The notes beneath the pieces were generated by a model. That model did no database searches. It was not told where the DNA came from and worked only from the letters and a program-made list of their open reading frames with translations. This document shows, in pieces, positions 1 through 9,526 of a stretch of DNA of 64,000 bases (position 1 is the stretch's first letter; every line of letters begins with the position of its first letter). The DNA lies in contig JPOM01000001.1 in the NCBI GenBank assembly GCA_000733915.1, positions 1,054,001 to 1,118,000 on the forward strand. The letters are read 5' to 3'. This stretch comes from Caulobacteraceae bacterium PMMR1 (GTDB lineage: Bacteria > Pseudomonadota > Alphaproteobacteria > Caulobacterales > Caulobacteraceae). A program made the translations under genes and the position numbers.

Positions 1-1470
1 CAGCGCCCGCACGATCCGGCGGCGCGTGCCATGGGGCATGATGACGTCGTCGATGTAGCCGCGTGAGGCGGCTACGAACGGATTGGCGAAGCGCGCCTTG
101 TACTCGGCCTCGCGCTCGGCGAGCTTGGCCGGGTCTTTGGCGTCGGCGCGGAAGATGATCTCCACCGCGCCCTTAGCCCCCATCACCGCGATTTCCGCCG
201 TCGGCCAAGCATAGTTCACGTCGCCCCGCAGGTGCTTGGAACTCATCACGTCATAGGCTCCGCCATAGGCCTTGCGGGTAATGACGGTGACCTTGGGCAC
301 GGTCGCCTCGGTATAGGCGAAGAGCAGCTTGGCGCCGTGCTTGATCAGGCCGCCGTACTCCTGGCGGGTGCCCGGCATGAAGCCCGGCACGTCGACGAAG
401 GTCACGATCGGGATCTGGAACGCGTCGCAGAAGCGCACGAAGCGCGCCGCCTTGCGCGAGGCATCGATGTCTAGGACGCCTGCAAGGACCTGGGGCTGGT
501 TGGCGACCACGCCCACGGTCGCGCCGTCCATGCGCGCAAAGCCCGTGATGATGTTCCGCGCCCAATCCTTTGAAATTTCGAAGAAGTCCGCCTCGTCCAC
601 GACCTTCAGGATCAACTCCTTCATGTCGTAGGGCTTGTTCGGATTGGCCGGGACCAGGGTGTCGAGGCTGGGCTCGTCGCGCTCCGGATCGTCGAAGCTC
701 TCCCGCACCGGCGGCTTTTCCCGGTTGGACGCGGGCAGGAAATCGACAAGGCGGCGGATCTGAGTGAGCGCCTCCAGGTCGTTCTCGAACGCGCCGTCCG
801 CCACCCCCGACTTGCCGGCGTGGACGCGGGCGCCGCCGAGGTCCTCGTGGCTGACCTCTTCGTTGGTGACCGTCCTGACCACGTCTGGACCGGTCACGTA
901 CATGTAGCTCGTGTCCTTCACCATGAAGATGAAGTCCGTCATCGCCGGCGAATAGACGTCGCCGCCGGCGCAGGGACCCATGATAACGCTGATCTGCGGG
1001 ATGACGCCGGAGGAGAGTACATTCTCCACGAAGATGTCGGCATAGCCCGCCAGGCTGTCGACGCCCTCTTGGATGCGCGCGCCGCCCGCGTCGAAGAGGC
1101 CGATCACCGGCGCTCCGACCTTGGCGGCCATGCGTTGCACCTTCACGATCTTCTGAGCGTGCGCCATGGAGAGCGAGCCTCCGAAGACGGTGAAGTCCTT
1201 GGAGAAGACGTAGACGACGCGGCCGTTGATCGCGCCCCAGCCGGTCACGACGCCGTCGCCGGGGATGCGCTGCTCGGCCATGCCGAACTCGGTCGCCCGA
1301 TGCTCGACGAACATGTCGAACTCTTCGAACGAGCCCTCGTCGAGCAGGAGCTCGATGCGCTCCCGGGCGGTCAGCTTGCCCTTAGCGTGCTGGGCGGCGA
1401 TGCGCCGCTCCCCGCCGCCCTGCCGGGCCTGGTCGCGTCGCTTCTGGAGCTCTTCAAGGATGTGCTGCAC
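1..1470 (-). CDS. pccB: Propionyl-CoA carboxylase beta subunit (carboxyltransferase), 3' end beyond window
   Basis: Carboxyltransferase subunit of a biotin-dependent acyl-CoA carboxylase, which moves carboxyl from biotin to propionyl-CoA to give methylmalonyl-CoA in the cytoplasm. The reading frame is open for 490 codons from a GTG at 1470 to the window edge with no stop, so the C-terminus is missing. Visible family blocks are the N-terminal [80 protein letters not shown] and [17 protein letters not shown], ending in [17 protein letters not shown]. The full family is about 510 residues, so roughly 20 are lost. The start matches the usual N-terminus and has a GAGG-like ribosome site just upstream. 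It is divergent from recJ. The alpha subunit is not in the window. Another short-chain acyl-CoA specificity is possible. Confidence 0.93.
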   Translation of the reverse strand, partial: MQHILEELQKRRDQARQGGGERRIAAQHAKGKLTARERIELLLDEGSFEEFDMFVEHRATEFGMAEQRIPGDGVVTGWGAINGRVVYVFSKDFTVFGGSLSMAHAQKIVKVQRMAAKVGAPVIGLFDAGGARIQEGVDSLAGYADIFVENVLSSGVIPQISVIMGPCAGGDVYSPAMTDFIFMVKDTSYMYVTGPDVVRTVTNEEVSHEDLGGARVHAGKSGVADGAFENDLEALTQIRRLVDFLPASNREKPPVRESFDDPERDEPSLDTLVPANPNKPYDMKELILKVVDEADFFEISKDWARNIITGFARMDGATVGVVANQPQVLAGVLDIDASRKAARFVRFCDAFQIPIVTFVDVPGFMPGTRQEYGGLIKHGAKLLFAYTEATVPKVTVITRKAYGGAYDVMSSKHLRGDVNYAWPTAEIAVMGAKGAVEIIFRADAKDPAKLAEREAEYKARFANPFVAASRGYIDDVIMPHGTRRRIVRAL

Positions 1471-1610
1471 GAGGTCGCCTCAACGCCGAACGGGTCGGGG
1501 CGTGGTAGAAGCCGCGACGCCGACTGACAAGTTTGCGGGCGACGACGCAGCGCTGTCCGACTCAGGCGCGCAGGCCTAGACTTCCAGGCTCAGCGGAGGG
1601 CGGTCGGGCC

Positions 1611-3431
1611 TTGGCGGACGGATCGGGTCACATCGACGAGGCGGCGCGGACCTTCTTAGGCGTGCAGCGCTCGCTGAGCGGGCGCGTTTGGCGGGCCCGT
1701 CCGGCCGACCCGCGACTGGTGCGGGCGCATGCCCTGAAGCATGGCCTGGACGAACCGCTGGCGCGCGCCCTGGCCGCCCGGGGCGTTTCGGAGGCGGAGG
1801 CTGACGCCTGGCTCGCGCCGACGTTGAAGGCGCTGTTCCCCGATCCGTCGGCCTTCCGCGACATGGACACGGCGGCGCGCCTGATCCTGGATGCGGTCGA
1901 GGCCTCCCGCCCCGCGGTGGTGTTCGCCGACTACGACGTGGACGGCGCGACGAGCGCCGCGCTGCTCGTGCGCTGGTTTCGGGCCATGGGGCGAGAGCTC
2001 TCCATCTACGTTCCCGACCGGGTGACCGAGGGCTACGGCCCCTCCGCCGCCGCCTTCGAGCGGATCAAGCGCGATGGGGCGGAGCTGGTGATCACCGTCG
2101 ACTGCGGCGCGGCGGCGCATGCGGCGCTCGAGGCGGCGGCGGACCTCGGCCTCTCGGTCGTCGTGATCGACCATCATCTGATGCGCCCCGGCGAGGCGCC
2201 CCGGGCGGCGGCGCTGGTCAACCCCAACAATCCGCTCTGCGGCTCAGGGCAGGGCGTGCTGGCCGCGGCGGGGGTGACCTTCGTGCTGCTGGCGGCGCTG
2301 AACCGCGAGGCGCGCCGGCGGGGGCTGTTCGAGGCGCAGCCCGAGCCGGACCTCAAGCCGTGGCTGGACCTCGCCGCCCTCGGCGCCGTCTGCGACGTGA
2401 CCCAATTGACAGGCTTCAACCGGGCGCTGACCGCCCAGGGTCTCAAGGTCATGTCGGCCTGGCGCAACCCGGGGCTCGCGGCTCTGATGGAGGTCGCCAA
2501 GGCGAAGCCTGGCCCGGCCAGCGTCTTTCATGCCGGCTGGGTGCTGGGACCGCGGATCAATGCGGGAGGGCGCATCGGTCGCTCGGACCTGGGCGCGCGC
2601 CTGCTCTCCACCGACGATGCCGAGGAGGCGGCCGCCCTCGCCCAGGAGCTCGATGCGCTCAACGCCACCCGCAAGCAGGTCGAGAAGGACGTGTTCGACG
2701 AGGCGGTGCGCAGGCTCGAGCGGGAGAGCAACTTCGACCCTGACGCGCCCGTCCTGGTGGTCGCGGGGGAGGATTGGCACCCCGGCGTGGTCGGCATCGT
2801 AGCCGGGCGCCTGCGCGAGCGCTATCGCCGGCCGACGGTGGTGATCGGCGTCGATCCCGTCGCCAAGGTCGGCAAGGGCTCGGGTCGCTCCCAGCCCGGG
2901 GTCAATCTGGGCGCGGCGGTGCAGGCGGCGTTCGAGGCGGGCCTGCTGATGGCCGGCGGCGGGCACGCCATGGCGGCGGGTCTGACGGTGGCGCCCGACG
3001 CCATCCCGGAACTCCGGGCCTTTCTGGAAGAGCGCCTCGCGGCCGAGACCGCCGAGGCCCTGGCGGCCGATGCGCTGGAGATCGACGCTCTGGTCGCCCC
3101 GGGCGCGGCCGGGCGGGCGCTCTATGACGCCTTCCAACGGCTCCAGCCCTTCGGCCCCGGCAATCCGGAGCCCATGTTCGCCGCCGCCGACCTGCGGGTG
3201 GAGCACGCGACCGCGGTGCGGGGCGGGCACGTCCGCTGCACCCTGTCGGACGGCTCGGGCGCCAAGCTGCGGGCGTTGGCCTGGCGGGCGGAGGAGACGG
3301 ACCTCGGGCGGCGGCTCCTGGCGCGGGACGGCGTGCTGCACGTGGCCGGCAAGCTGAAGCCGGACGACTGGCAGGGCCGCAACGGCGTGGAACTCGAGAT
3401 CGAGGACGCCGCCGACCCGCGCATGTGCTGA
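1611..3431 (+). CDS. recJ: Single-stranded-DNA-specific exonuclease RecJ
   Basis: 5'-3' single-strand DNA exonuclease for RecF-pathway recombination and mismatch or base-excision repair. The DHH phosphoesterase domain shows motif I DYDVDG near residue 107, motif II VITVDCG, and motif III with DHH near residue 187. GPRINAGGRIG follows, then the DHHA1 motif GGGHAMAAG near residue 449 and a C-terminal OB-like domain. About 606 residues, normal for alphaproteobacteria. The start is uncertain: the frame opens at a TTG at 1533. I prefer the TTG at 1611 because it has GGAGG about 10 bases upstream and gives a more usual N-terminus; a GTG at 1662 is a third option. It is divergent from pccB and convergent with folK 4 bases away. 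Confidence 0.93.
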   Translation: MADGSGHIDEAARTFLGVQRSLSGRVWRARPADPRLVRAHALKHGLDEPLARALAARGVSEAEADAWLAPTLKALFPDPSAFRDMDTAARLILDAVEASRPAVVFADYDVDGATSAALLVRWFRAMGRELSIYVPDRVTEGYGPSAAAFERIKRDGAELVITVDCGAAAHAALEAAADLGLSVVVIDHHLMRPGEAPRAAALVNPNNPLCGSGQGVLAAAGVTFVLLAALNREARRRGLFEAQPEPDLKPWLDLAALGAVCDVTQLTGFNRALTAQGLKVMSAWRNPGLAALMEVAKAKPGPASVFHAGWVLGPRINAGGRIGRSDLGARLLSTDDAEEAAALAQELDALNATRKQVEKDVFDEAVRRLERESNFDPDAPVLVVAGEDWHPGVVGIVAGRLRERYRRPTVVIGVDPVAKVGKGSGRSQPGVNLGAAVQAAFEAGLLMAGGGHAMAAGLTVAPDAIPELRAFLEERLAAETAEALAADALEIDALVAPGAAGRALYDAFQRLQPFGPGNPEPMFAAADLRVEHATAVRGGHVRCTLSDGSGAKLRALAWRAEETDLGRRLLARDGVLHVAGKLKPDDWQGRNGVELEIEDAADPRMC

Positions 3432-3435
3432 CGCG

Positions 3436-3939
3436 CTAGGCTTCGAGCGGCGCTGCATCTCGCCCGATCGTGGCGCGGGCGGCGAGCTCTGCGGCGCACT
3501 CCCCCGTGACCGGGTGGCGCCACGCAGGCGCGAGTTCGGCCAGCGGGCCCATGACGAAGCGGCGCTCGGCGGCGCGGGGATGCGGCACGCTGAGGCGCGG
3601 CCCCTCGATCACCCGCCGTCCGTGAGCGATCAGGTCGAGGTCGAGCGTCCGCGGCGCATTGGCGCCCGCCCGGGTGCGCCCGGCCCTAGCCTCCAGCGCC
3701 AGCAGAACCGCTATGACCTCTTCCGGCCCCAGCGTCGTCTCGACAAGCGCGACCGCATTGAGATAGGGCGGGTCGTGCGGGTCCGGCCAAGCCTGCGACC
3801 GCCACAGGCGAGAGCGCGCCACCTCGCGCAGACCTGTGGAGGGAAATCGCGCCAGCGCGGCCGTGATCGCCGCCGCCGCGTTACCGAGGTTTGCGCCGAG
3901 CGCCACCACCACGGCCTCGTCCATACTGTCAGAGATCAT
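3436..3939 (-). CDS. folK: 2-amino-4-hydroxy-6-hydroxymethyldihydropteridine pyrophosphokinase
   Basis: HPPK transfers pyrophosphate from ATP to 6-hydroxymethyl-dihydropterin in folate synthesis. The N-terminal VVVALGANLGN motif and the strongly conserved APRTLDLDLIAHG (Mg/ATP-binding aspartates) are present, followed by VPHPRAAERRFVMGPLAELAP. 167 residues is the normal single-domain size. The start is either the ATG at 3939 or the ATG at 3924 five codons later. The gene is convergent with recJ and its 5' end lies close to the divergent NYN gene, so the two share a 26-base promoter interval. folP and folB are not nearby. Confidence 0.93.
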   Translation of the reverse strand: MISDSMDEAVVVALGANLGNAAAAITAALARFPSTGLREVARSRLWRSQAWPDPHDPPYLNAVALVETTLGPEEVIAVLLALEARAGRTRAGANAPRTLDLDLIAHGRRVIEGPRLSVPHPRAAERRFVMGPLAELAPAWRHPVTGECAAELAARATIGRDAAPLEA

Positions 3940-3965
3940 TTCGAATCGGGCTGTTCAGGACCAAC

Positions 3966-4628
3966 ATGAGCTTTTACCCCACCGATCGCCTCGCCCTGTT
4001 CATCGACGGCGCGAATATCTATTCCGCCGCGCGGAACTTGGGCTTCGACATCGACTACAAGCGCCTGCTGGAGGAGTTCCGAAAGCGGGGGGTCCTTCTC
4101 CGCGCCTACTATTACACGGTGATGGTGGAGGATGCGGAATATTCGCCGATCCGTCCCCTGATCGACTGGCTGGACTACAATGGCTTCACCCTAGTGACCA
4201 AGCCGGCGCGGCGCTTCACCGACCCGGTGACGGGGCAGAGCCGCACCAAGGGCAACATGGAGGTCGAGATCGCCGTCGACATGCTGGAACTCACGCCGCA
4301 CGTCGATCACGTGGTGCTGTTTTCCGGGGACGGCGACTTCCGCCGGCTGGTGGAGGCGGTTCAGCGCAAGGGCGTGCGGGTGACCGTGGTCTCCACGGTG
4401 AAGACCCAGCCGCCGATGATCGCCGACGACCTGAGACGCCAGGCCGACGCCTTCATCGACCTGACCGACATGGCGGCGCTCGTCGGCCGGCCCCGGATGC
4501 AACAGGGGCTGGGTGCGGGCCAGAGCGGCGCCTACGCCGGCACGCCGCGCTTCCTGCAGGACCCGCCGGCGCGGCGCGCGGCGCCCGCGAGCGACGACCT
4601 GGACGAGGCGGATGACGACTCCGAGTGA
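3966..4628 (+). CDS. NYN (LabA/DUF88) domain protein, putative ribonuclease
   Basis: A 220-residue NYN-domain protein, a PIN-like metal-dependent RNase fold. The N-terminal LALFIDGANIYSAARNLG carries the first conserved Asp. The central GNMEVEIAVDMLEL and VVLFSGDGDFRRLVEAVQRKGVRV hold the remaining acidic residues of the PIN-like pocket. A low-complexity acidic tail (DDLDEADDDSE) follows from about residue 185. The ATG at 3966 is chosen over upstream in-frame codons because conserved sequence begins directly after it. Its last 17 bases overlap the next gene, a type-5 uracil-DNA glycosylase, implying translational coupling. The family is linked to RNA turnover; the target here is unknown. Confidence 0.87.
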   Translation: MSFYPTDRLALFIDGANIYSAARNLGFDIDYKRLLEEFRKRGVLLRAYYYTVMVEDAEYSPIRPLIDWLDYNGFTLVTKPARRFTDPVTGQSRTKGNMEVEIAVDMLELTPHVDHVVLFSGDGDFRRLVEAVQRKGVRVTVVSTVKTQPPMIADDLRRQADAFIDLTDMAALVGRPRMQQGLGAGQSGAYAGTPRFLQDPPARRAAPASDDLDEADDDSE

Positions 4629-5310
4629 GGCGGAGCCGCCGCGGGACTGCCCCATCTGCCCGCGGCTGGTCGCCTATCGCGCCGAGAACCGAGCCCGCAA
4701 CCCCGGCTGGTGGAACGGGCCCGCGCCGTCCTGGGGCGATCCGGACGCGCGGCTGCTGGTCGTGGGCCTGGCGCCCGGGCGCACAGGCGCAAACCGCACC
4801 GGGCGACCCTTCACCGGCGACCATGCGGGGGTGCTGCTCTATGAGACGCTGCTGAAGTCGGGGTTCGCTCAGGGGGCCTATGACGCGCGGCCCGACGACG
4901 GCCTCGCCCTGATCGACTGCATGATCACCAATGCGGTGCGCTGCGCCCCGCCCGCCAACAAGCCCTTGCCGCAGGAAGAGGCGGCCTGCCGTCCGTTTCT
5001 GGCCGCCCGCATCGCCGCCCTGCCGCGGCTGAGGGCGATCGTGACGCTGGGCGAGGTGTCCCGCCGCAACGTGCTGAGGGCGCTTGGCGCGCGTGCGAGC
5101 GCCGCCCGGTCCGGCCACGGCCAGACCGTCGACGTCGGCGGGATCCGGCTCTTCTCCAGCTATCACTGCTCGCGGCTGAACACGAACACCGGCCGGCTGA
5201 CGCCCGCCATGTTCGAGGCCGTGTTCGCCGCCGTGCGCGCCCACCTCGACGCGGCGGCGTCCGACCGGGACGACGAGGCCGCTTGCGCCGGGACGCGCGC
5301 TCGGGCCTAA
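4612..5310 (+). CDS. Type-5 (UdgB-like) uracil-DNA glycosylase
   Basis: Base-excision repair enzyme removing uracil and other deaminated bases from DNA. The N-terminal CPIC pair, with further cysteines at LIDC, VRC and EAAC, fits the [4Fe-4S] cluster of families 4/5. Motif A is GLAPGRTGANRTGRPFTGD and motif B is SYHCSRLNTNTGRLTP. Motif A carries the GLAPG form of family 5 rather than the GEAPG/E form of family 4, and motif B has HCSR where HPSR is common. 232 residues from the ATG at 4612, where family similarity starts; the longer open frame is shadow of the NYN gene. It is cotranscribed with the NYN gene and followed 12 bases later by the MFS gene. Confidence 0.9.
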   Translation: MTTPSEAEPPRDCPICPRLVAYRAENRARNPGWWNGPAPSWGDPDARLLVVGLAPGRTGANRTGRPFTGDHAGVLLYETLLKSGFAQGAYDARPDDGLALIDCMITNAVRCAPPANKPLPQEEAACRPFLAARIAALPRLRAIVTLGEVSRRNVLRALGARASAARSGHGQTVDVGGIRLFSSYHCSRLNTNTGRLTPAMFEAVFAAVRAHLDAAASDRDDEAACAGTRARA

Positions 5311-5322
5311 CTTGAGCGGTCC

Positions 5323-6732
5323 ATGAGCGAACCCGTCCTGAGTTCTTCGCCCGCGCCGACTCCCGCCCTCGATCCGGCCCGCGCCGCAGAGGGGGGCGCG
5401 AAGGGCGCGAGCCCGCCGCCGACGGTCTCCGCCTCCGCCCAGAGCCGCGAGCGCGCCAACCGCGCCGCCCTGGTCTTCATCTTCATCACCGTGCTGCTGG
5501 ACACCATGGCGCTGAGCATGGTCGCGCCGGTGCTGCCGCGGCTCGTGACCAGCTTCGTCACCGACCCGACCTGGCTGAAGTTCAGCCGGCATGCGCAGGC
5601 GGCGTTCCCGGCGGGGGCCATCTCCACCGGAGCGGTGATCTTCGGCCTCTTCAACACCGTCTTCGCCCTGATGCAGTTCTTCTTCTCGCCCATGATCGGG
5701 GCGTTGTCGGACCGCTTCGGGCGACGGCCCCTGATCCTGGCGTCGAACCTGGGCCTGGGCCTGAACTACTTCATGATGGCCTGGTCGCCGAACATCGCGA
5801 TCCTCTTCGCGGGGCGGGTGCTGTCGGGCATCACAGGCGCGAGCTACGGCACCGCGTCCGCCTATATCGCCGACACGACCAAGCCGGAGGAGCGGGCGCA
5901 CGCCTTCGGCATGCTGGGGGCGGCGTTCGGCGTCGGCTTCGTGCTCGGTCCGGCGATCGGCGGCATGCTGGGCGATTACAGCGCGCGCCTGCCGTTCTGG
6001 GTCGCGGGCGGCTTCAGCCTCGCCAATGCGCTCTACGGCCTGCTGGTGTTGCCCGAGAGCCTGCCCAAGCCGCTCCGCACCGGGTTCAGCTGGCGGCGCG
6101 CCAATCCCGTCGGCGCGCTCGCCTTCCTGACCCGCCACCCGGAGCTCTTCGCCCTCGCCGGCGTGAGCTTCCTCTCCAACCTGGCCCAGGTCTCCATCGG
6201 CAATGTGGTCGTGCTCTATGCGTTGCACCGCTACCACTGGACGCCCAAGTCGGTGGGCATCACCCTGACGGTCACGGGCATCGCGCTCGTGCTGGTGCAG
6301 GTAGCGGTGGTGGGCCGCTTCGTCGGCCGGTTCGGCAACCGCGTCGCCCTGATGAGCGGCCTGTGCTTCGGCGCGATGGGCTTTCTCATTATGGCCTGGG
6401 CGCCCAACGGAGGCTGGGTCTGGTGCGCGATCCCGGTCCTGGCGCTCTGGGGCATGGCGGGGGCGGCCTGCCAGGGCCTGATGACCCAACGCGTCACCGC
6501 CTCCGAACAGGGCCAGCTTCAGGGCGCCAACGCCAGCCTCACGGGCATCTCCGAGCTGATCGGCCCATCCGTCTTCACCCTGACCTTCGCCTATTTCGTG
6601 CGGCCCGGTCAGCCCATGGCTTATTCCGGCGCGCCGTTCGTCTTGGCGGCCACCTTGCTGCTGATCGCGGCGGCCTGGACCCTCATGGCCACCCGCCGCC
6701 CTGCGCCGCCGGTGTTGATGGACGCGCCCTGA
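5323..6732 (+). CDS. MFS transporter, TCR/Tet-like exporter
   Basis: A 469-residue major facilitator protein of the TetA-like drug:proton antiporter type. A proline/alanine-rich cytoplasmic tail of about 45 residues precedes the first membrane helix (AALVFIFITVLLDTMALSMVAPVLP). The loop 2-3 motif A appears as GALSDRFGRRPLIL and motif C-like glycines as GAAFGVGFVLGPAIGG. Twelve hydrophobic segments can be traced, ending in a short soluble tail. The extra loop after helix 1 (SFVTDPTWLKFSRHAQ) is common in this alphaproteobacterial subgroup. It probably forms an operon with the NYN and UDG genes. No tetR regulator is adjacent. The substrate cannot be read from sequence, so a tetracycline-resistance label would be unsafe. 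Confidence 0.88.
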   Translation: MSEPVLSSSPAPTPALDPARAAEGGAKGASPPPTVSASAQSRERANRAALVFIFITVLLDTMALSMVAPVLPRLVTSFVTDPTWLKFSRHAQAAFPAGAISTGAVIFGLFNTVFALMQFFFSPMIGALSDRFGRRPLILASNLGLGLNYFMMAWSPNIAILFAGRVLSGITGASYGTASAYIADTTKPEERAHAFGMLGAAFGVGFVLGPAIGGMLGDYSARLPFWVAGGFSLANALYGLLVLPESLPKPLRTGFSWRRANPVGALAFLTRHPELFALAGVSFLSNLAQVSIGNVVVLYALHRYHWTPKSVGITLTVTGIALVLVQVAVVGRFVGRFGNRVALMSGLCFGAMGFLIMAWAPNGGWVWCAIPVLALWGMAGAACQGLMTQRVTASEQGQLQGANASLTGISELIGPSVFTLTFAYFVRPGQPMAYSGAPFVLAATLLLIAAAWTLMATRRPAPPVLMDAP

Positions 6733-6802
6733 GGACTTTGCCCACCGCCCGAGGGCCAGGACCAGCTCCACGCCCCGCCCGTGTGGGAGAGATCGTCGAA
6801 CA

Positions 6803-7507
6803 TCACGCACGGCTCCAGGGCAAGGCGTCGCCGAGCGTCACGCCCGTGGTCGCCACCTCGCAGGCGTGGACGTGCACCTCCACGCCAGCTTCCGCGGCCT
6901 CCTGCAGCGCCTGGGTGAAGACGGGGTCGATGTCGCCGGCCGGCGCGAACGCCCGGCAATCCATGCGTTGCACGACGAACAGCACCGCGGCGCGGTCGCC
7001 TGCCGCCACCCGGCTGGCGAGATCGCGCAGGTGCCGGGCGGAGCGGGCGGCCTTGCAGTCGGGGAACTCCGCCAGGCCGGGCGTGCGCGACAGGTGGACG
7101 TTCTTCACCTCCAGCCACAGGGGGGGCCGATCCGGGCCGGCCAGGCGGAAGTCCACCCGCGACGCCTCGCCGTAGCGGACCTCGGGCCTGATCTCCGCAT
7201 AGGCCGCAAACGCGGGCAGGCGGCGCTCGGCGAGCGCTTCGGCCACCAGCCTGTTGGGCGTCAGCGTATTCACCCCGACCAGGCCGCCCTCGGCTTCGAT
7301 CAGCTCCAGGGTCATGGGCAGCTTGCGCGTCCTGGAGGGAGAAAGGGAAAGCCAGCAGGACGATCCGGGCGCATCCAGGCCCAGCATAGCCCCGGGGTTC
7401 GGGACATGCGCCGTCGCCGCCGTCCCGTCCGCCAGCCGCACGTCGGCCAGAAAGCGCTTGTAGCGGCGGAGCAGGATCGCAGGCGTGAGCGGTTGCGGGA
7501 AGAGCAT
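6803..7507 (-). CDS. sfsA: DNA/sugar-fermentation stimulation protein SfsA
   Basis: SfsA is a widely conserved nucleic-acid-binding protein with an OB-like N-terminus and a nuclease-like C-terminal fold. Diagnostic blocks are RYKRFLADV near the start, AHVPNPGAMLGLD, GVNTLTPNRLVAEAL, SRVDFRL and WLEVKNVHLSR (the D...E-K nuclease-like core). About 234 residues, typical length. The ATG at 7507 (MLFPQPL) is preferred over an in-frame start five codons upstream. It is divergent from the cinA-like gene and convergent with the MFS gene. Confidence 0.9.
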   Translation of the reverse strand: MLFPQPLTPAILLRRYKRFLADVRLADGTAATAHVPNPGAMLGLDAPGSSCWLSLSPSRTRKLPMTLELIEAEGGLVGVNTLTPNRLVAEALAERRLPAFAAYAEIRPEVRYGEASRVDFRLAGPDRPPLWLEVKNVHLSRTPGLAEFPDCKAARSARHLRDLASRVAAGDRAAVLFVVQRMDCRAFAPAGDIDPVFTQALQEAAEAGVEVHVHACEVATTGVTLGDALPWSRA

Positions 7508-7569
7508 GGGGCGCCTACTCAAGCGTCCGCGGCGGCGACCCCTGGAGCGCCGGGCGCGAGGCGAGGACG

Positions 7570-8328
7570 ATGGACAACACCGGGCGGGTCACGGCGGCCG
7601 TTCTGATCATCGGGGACGAGATCCTGTCGGGCCGCACCCAGGACACCAACTTGAACGCCATCGCGCGATTCGTCGGCGCCCACGGCGTGGACCTGGCCGA
7701 GGGGCGGGTGGTCGGCGACGACGAGACCGAGATCGTGGCGGCGCTGAACGCGCTTCGCACGCGCTACGACTACGCCTTCACCACCGGCGGCATCGGCCCG
7801 ACCCATGACGACATCACCGCGGACTGCGTGGCCAAGGCCTTTGGGGCGCCGCTCTACGAGCATCCGGAGATCATGGCGATGCTCACCGCGCGATGGGGCG
7901 CGGAGGTGACGCCGGCTCGGCGGCGCATGGCCCGCGTGCCCGAGGGAGCCACCCTGATCAAGAACCCCGTCCAGGGCCCGCCGGGCTTCCAGATCGGCAA
8001 CGTCTTCGTACTGGCCGGAGTGCCGGCGATCATGCGTGGCATGCTGGAGGACATTGGCTGGCGACTGAAGGGCGGCGCGGTCGTGGTCGCCCGCACCCTG
8101 CGCGTGGAGGGCTCCGGAGAAGGCGTCATCGCCGCGCCGCTCGAGGCCGTGGCCAAGGCCTATCCCAAGCTGTCCCTGGGCTCCTATCCGTTCTTCGGCC
8201 CCGAGGGCTATGGCTCCAATCTGGTGGTCCGCGGGCGCGATCCCGAGGAGGTCGCCGCCGCCGTACAGGCGCTGAACACCGCCTTGACCGATGCCGGCGT
8301 GGCCAAGCTCTACGAGGTGGACGCCTAG
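7570..8328 (+). CDS. CinA-like / MoaB-Mog-fold competence-damage protein
   Basis: A 252-residue single-domain protein of the COG1058 group, the N-terminal half of CinA with a molybdopterin-binding fold. Signature motifs are [16 protein letters not shown] and [22 protein letters not shown], followed by [21 protein letters not shown]. The C-terminal NMN deamidase domain of full CinA is absent, as is usual for this short form. Proposed roles in the family include ADP-ribose pyrophosphatase activity. The stop codon overlaps the 3' end of ssb by 4 bases in convergent orientation. Confidence 0.87.
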   Translation: MDNTGRVTAAVLIIGDEILSGRTQDTNLNAIARFVGAHGVDLAEGRVVGDDETEIVAALNALRTRYDYAFTTGGIGPTHDDITADCVAKAFGAPLYEHPEIMAMLTARWGAEVTPARRRMARVPEGATLIKNPVQGPPGFQIGNVFVLAGVPAIMRGMLEDIGWRLKGGAVVVARTLRVEGSGEGVIAAPLEAVAKAYPKLSLGSYPFFGPEGYGSNLVVRGRDPEEVAAAVQALNTALTDAGVAKLYEVDA

Positions 8329-8843
8329 AACGGGATTTCGTCGTCGAGGTCGGCGGGGAAGCTCTCGCGCGGGCCCGACGGCTGCTGCCGTCCGCCGCCC
8401 TGGCCGTAGCCGCCCCCGCCGGCGCTCCCGCGGCCGCCGCCCGAGCCGTAGTCCTCGCCGTAGTCGCCGCCCGCGGCGCCTTCGCCCTGGCCGCGACCGT
8501 CCAGCATGGTCAGTTCGCCCCGGAACTTCTGCAGCACGATCTCGGTGCTGTACTTCTCCACGCCTTGTTGGTCGGTCCACTTGCGGGTCTGCAGCGCGCC
8601 CTCGACGAACACCTTGGAGCCCTTCCGCAGGTAGCTCTCGGCCACCTTCACCAGGTTCTCGTTGAAGATCACCACCTGGTGCCACTCCGTGCGCTCCTTG
8701 CGCTCGCCGGAGCTGCGGTCGCGCCAGGTTTCGGAGGTTGCGATGCGCAGGTTGGCGACCTTGTCGCCGGAGTTCAGGGTGCGGATCTCAGGATCGCGGC
8801 CCAGATTGCCGATCAGCATGACCTTGTTGAGAGAACCCGCCAT
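8325..8843 (-). CDS. ssb: Single-stranded DNA-binding protein
   Basis: SSB coats single-strand DNA during replication and repair. The OB fold spans residues 1-110 ([51 protein letters not shown]). A glycine-rich flexible linker follows ([25 protein letters not shown]), and the acidic tip DDEIPF recruits partners. 172 residues. The ATG at 8843 matches the conserved N-terminus. A GTTC-N7-GTTC LexA-type box lies 59 bases upstream, so SOS induction is expected. The gene is convergent with the cinA-like gene, overlapping by 4 bases. Confidence 0.97.
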   Translation of the reverse strand: MAGSLNKVMLIGNLGRDPEIRTLNSGDKVANLRIATSETWRDRSSGERKERTEWHQVVIFNENLVKVAESYLRKGSKVFVEGALQTRKWTDQQGVEKYSTEIVLQKFRGELTMLDGRGQGEGAAGGDYGEDYGSGGGRGSAGGGGYGQGGGRQQPSGPRESFPADLDDEIPF

Positions 8844-8901
8844 CGTCTGTCTTTCTTTCTGCGTCTTGCGCTGTCAGGGACCGCCGCGGCGACCCCATTA
8901 C

Positions 8902-8916
8902 GTTCTCTTTACGTTC
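8902..8916. promoter_or_regulatory. LexA (SOS) box upstream of ssb
   Basis: Two GTTC half-sites at 8902-8905 and 8913-8916 are separated by exactly seven bases, the alphaproteobacterial LexA consensus GTTC-N7-GTTC. The site lies 59 bases upstream of the ssb start codon in an otherwise non-coding interval between ssb and a lipoprotein gene. ssb is a known SOS gene in Caulobacter, so function is likely. Confidence 0.75.
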
Positions 8917-8953
8917 TGATGCCGCCGACCCGGAGTCAAGCGGTCATTGCAGC

Positions 8954-9364
8954 TCAGGGCTGGCTCTGGCGGACCATGCCCGGCGGCGCAAGGCGCCCGT
9001 CGCCTGTGCGCACCAGGAAGGGGAACTCCGCGGAATGGGCGCTCTGGGCGGTGAAGATGCCCTCGCGCCGCACGAAGATGAAGTTGCCGTTGTAGGCGCC
9101 GGTCAGTTCGCTGTGGGTGCCGCCCAGGCGCAGGAACGCCTGGCGCATGGCCTCCAGGCTGGCGGCGCAGTGCTCCATGTCAGGCACGTTCTTGGCGAGG
9201 ACGCGCCACGCGGGCTTGGCGCCCTTGGGGTCGGTGAGGTGGTAGCAGACGCCCGCGTCGCTGGGCGCCTGCAGCTCGTTGGAGCAGGCTTGCAGGAGCG
9301 GTGCGCTCGCGGCGAGGGCGAGCAGGGCCAGGGCGGCGGGGCGGAGCGCGCGGACGCGGGTCAT
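8954..9364 (-). CDS. Hypothetical lipoprotein
   Basis: A 136-residue secreted lipoprotein of unknown function. The N-terminus is a lipoprotein signal peptide: positive MTRVRALR, a hydrophobic stretch, and lipobox LLQAC with the acylated Cys at residue 27. The mature part contains a second cysteine pair (GVCYHL and MEHCAASLEAM) that could form a disulfide in the periplasm. There is no recognised domain; similar short proteins occur in Caulobacteraceae genomes. It lies upstream of ssb on the same strand but separated from it by 110 bases containing the LexA box, and is divergent from bamD. Confidence 0.72.
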   Translation of the reverse strand: MTRVRALRPAALALLALAASAPLLQACSNELQAPSDAGVCYHLTDPKGAKPAWRVLAKNVPDMEHCAASLEAMRQAFLRLGGTHSELTGAYNGNFIFVRREGIFTAQSAHSAEFPFLVRTGDGRLAPPGMVRQSQP

Positions 9365-9526
9365 GCGCTCCTTGTCGGGCGCCCCGCCACGGGCCGCAAG
9401 AGGCTTGCCGCCGCTGAGCGGGCGCGTTTGCGCCGCGTTGGCGCTCGCCCCTCACTGGTGTAGACACCGCATCCTGGGGCGGGCGAGGATCGCAGCGCGT
9501 CCGCCGATTGAGGATTCCCAGCCTTG

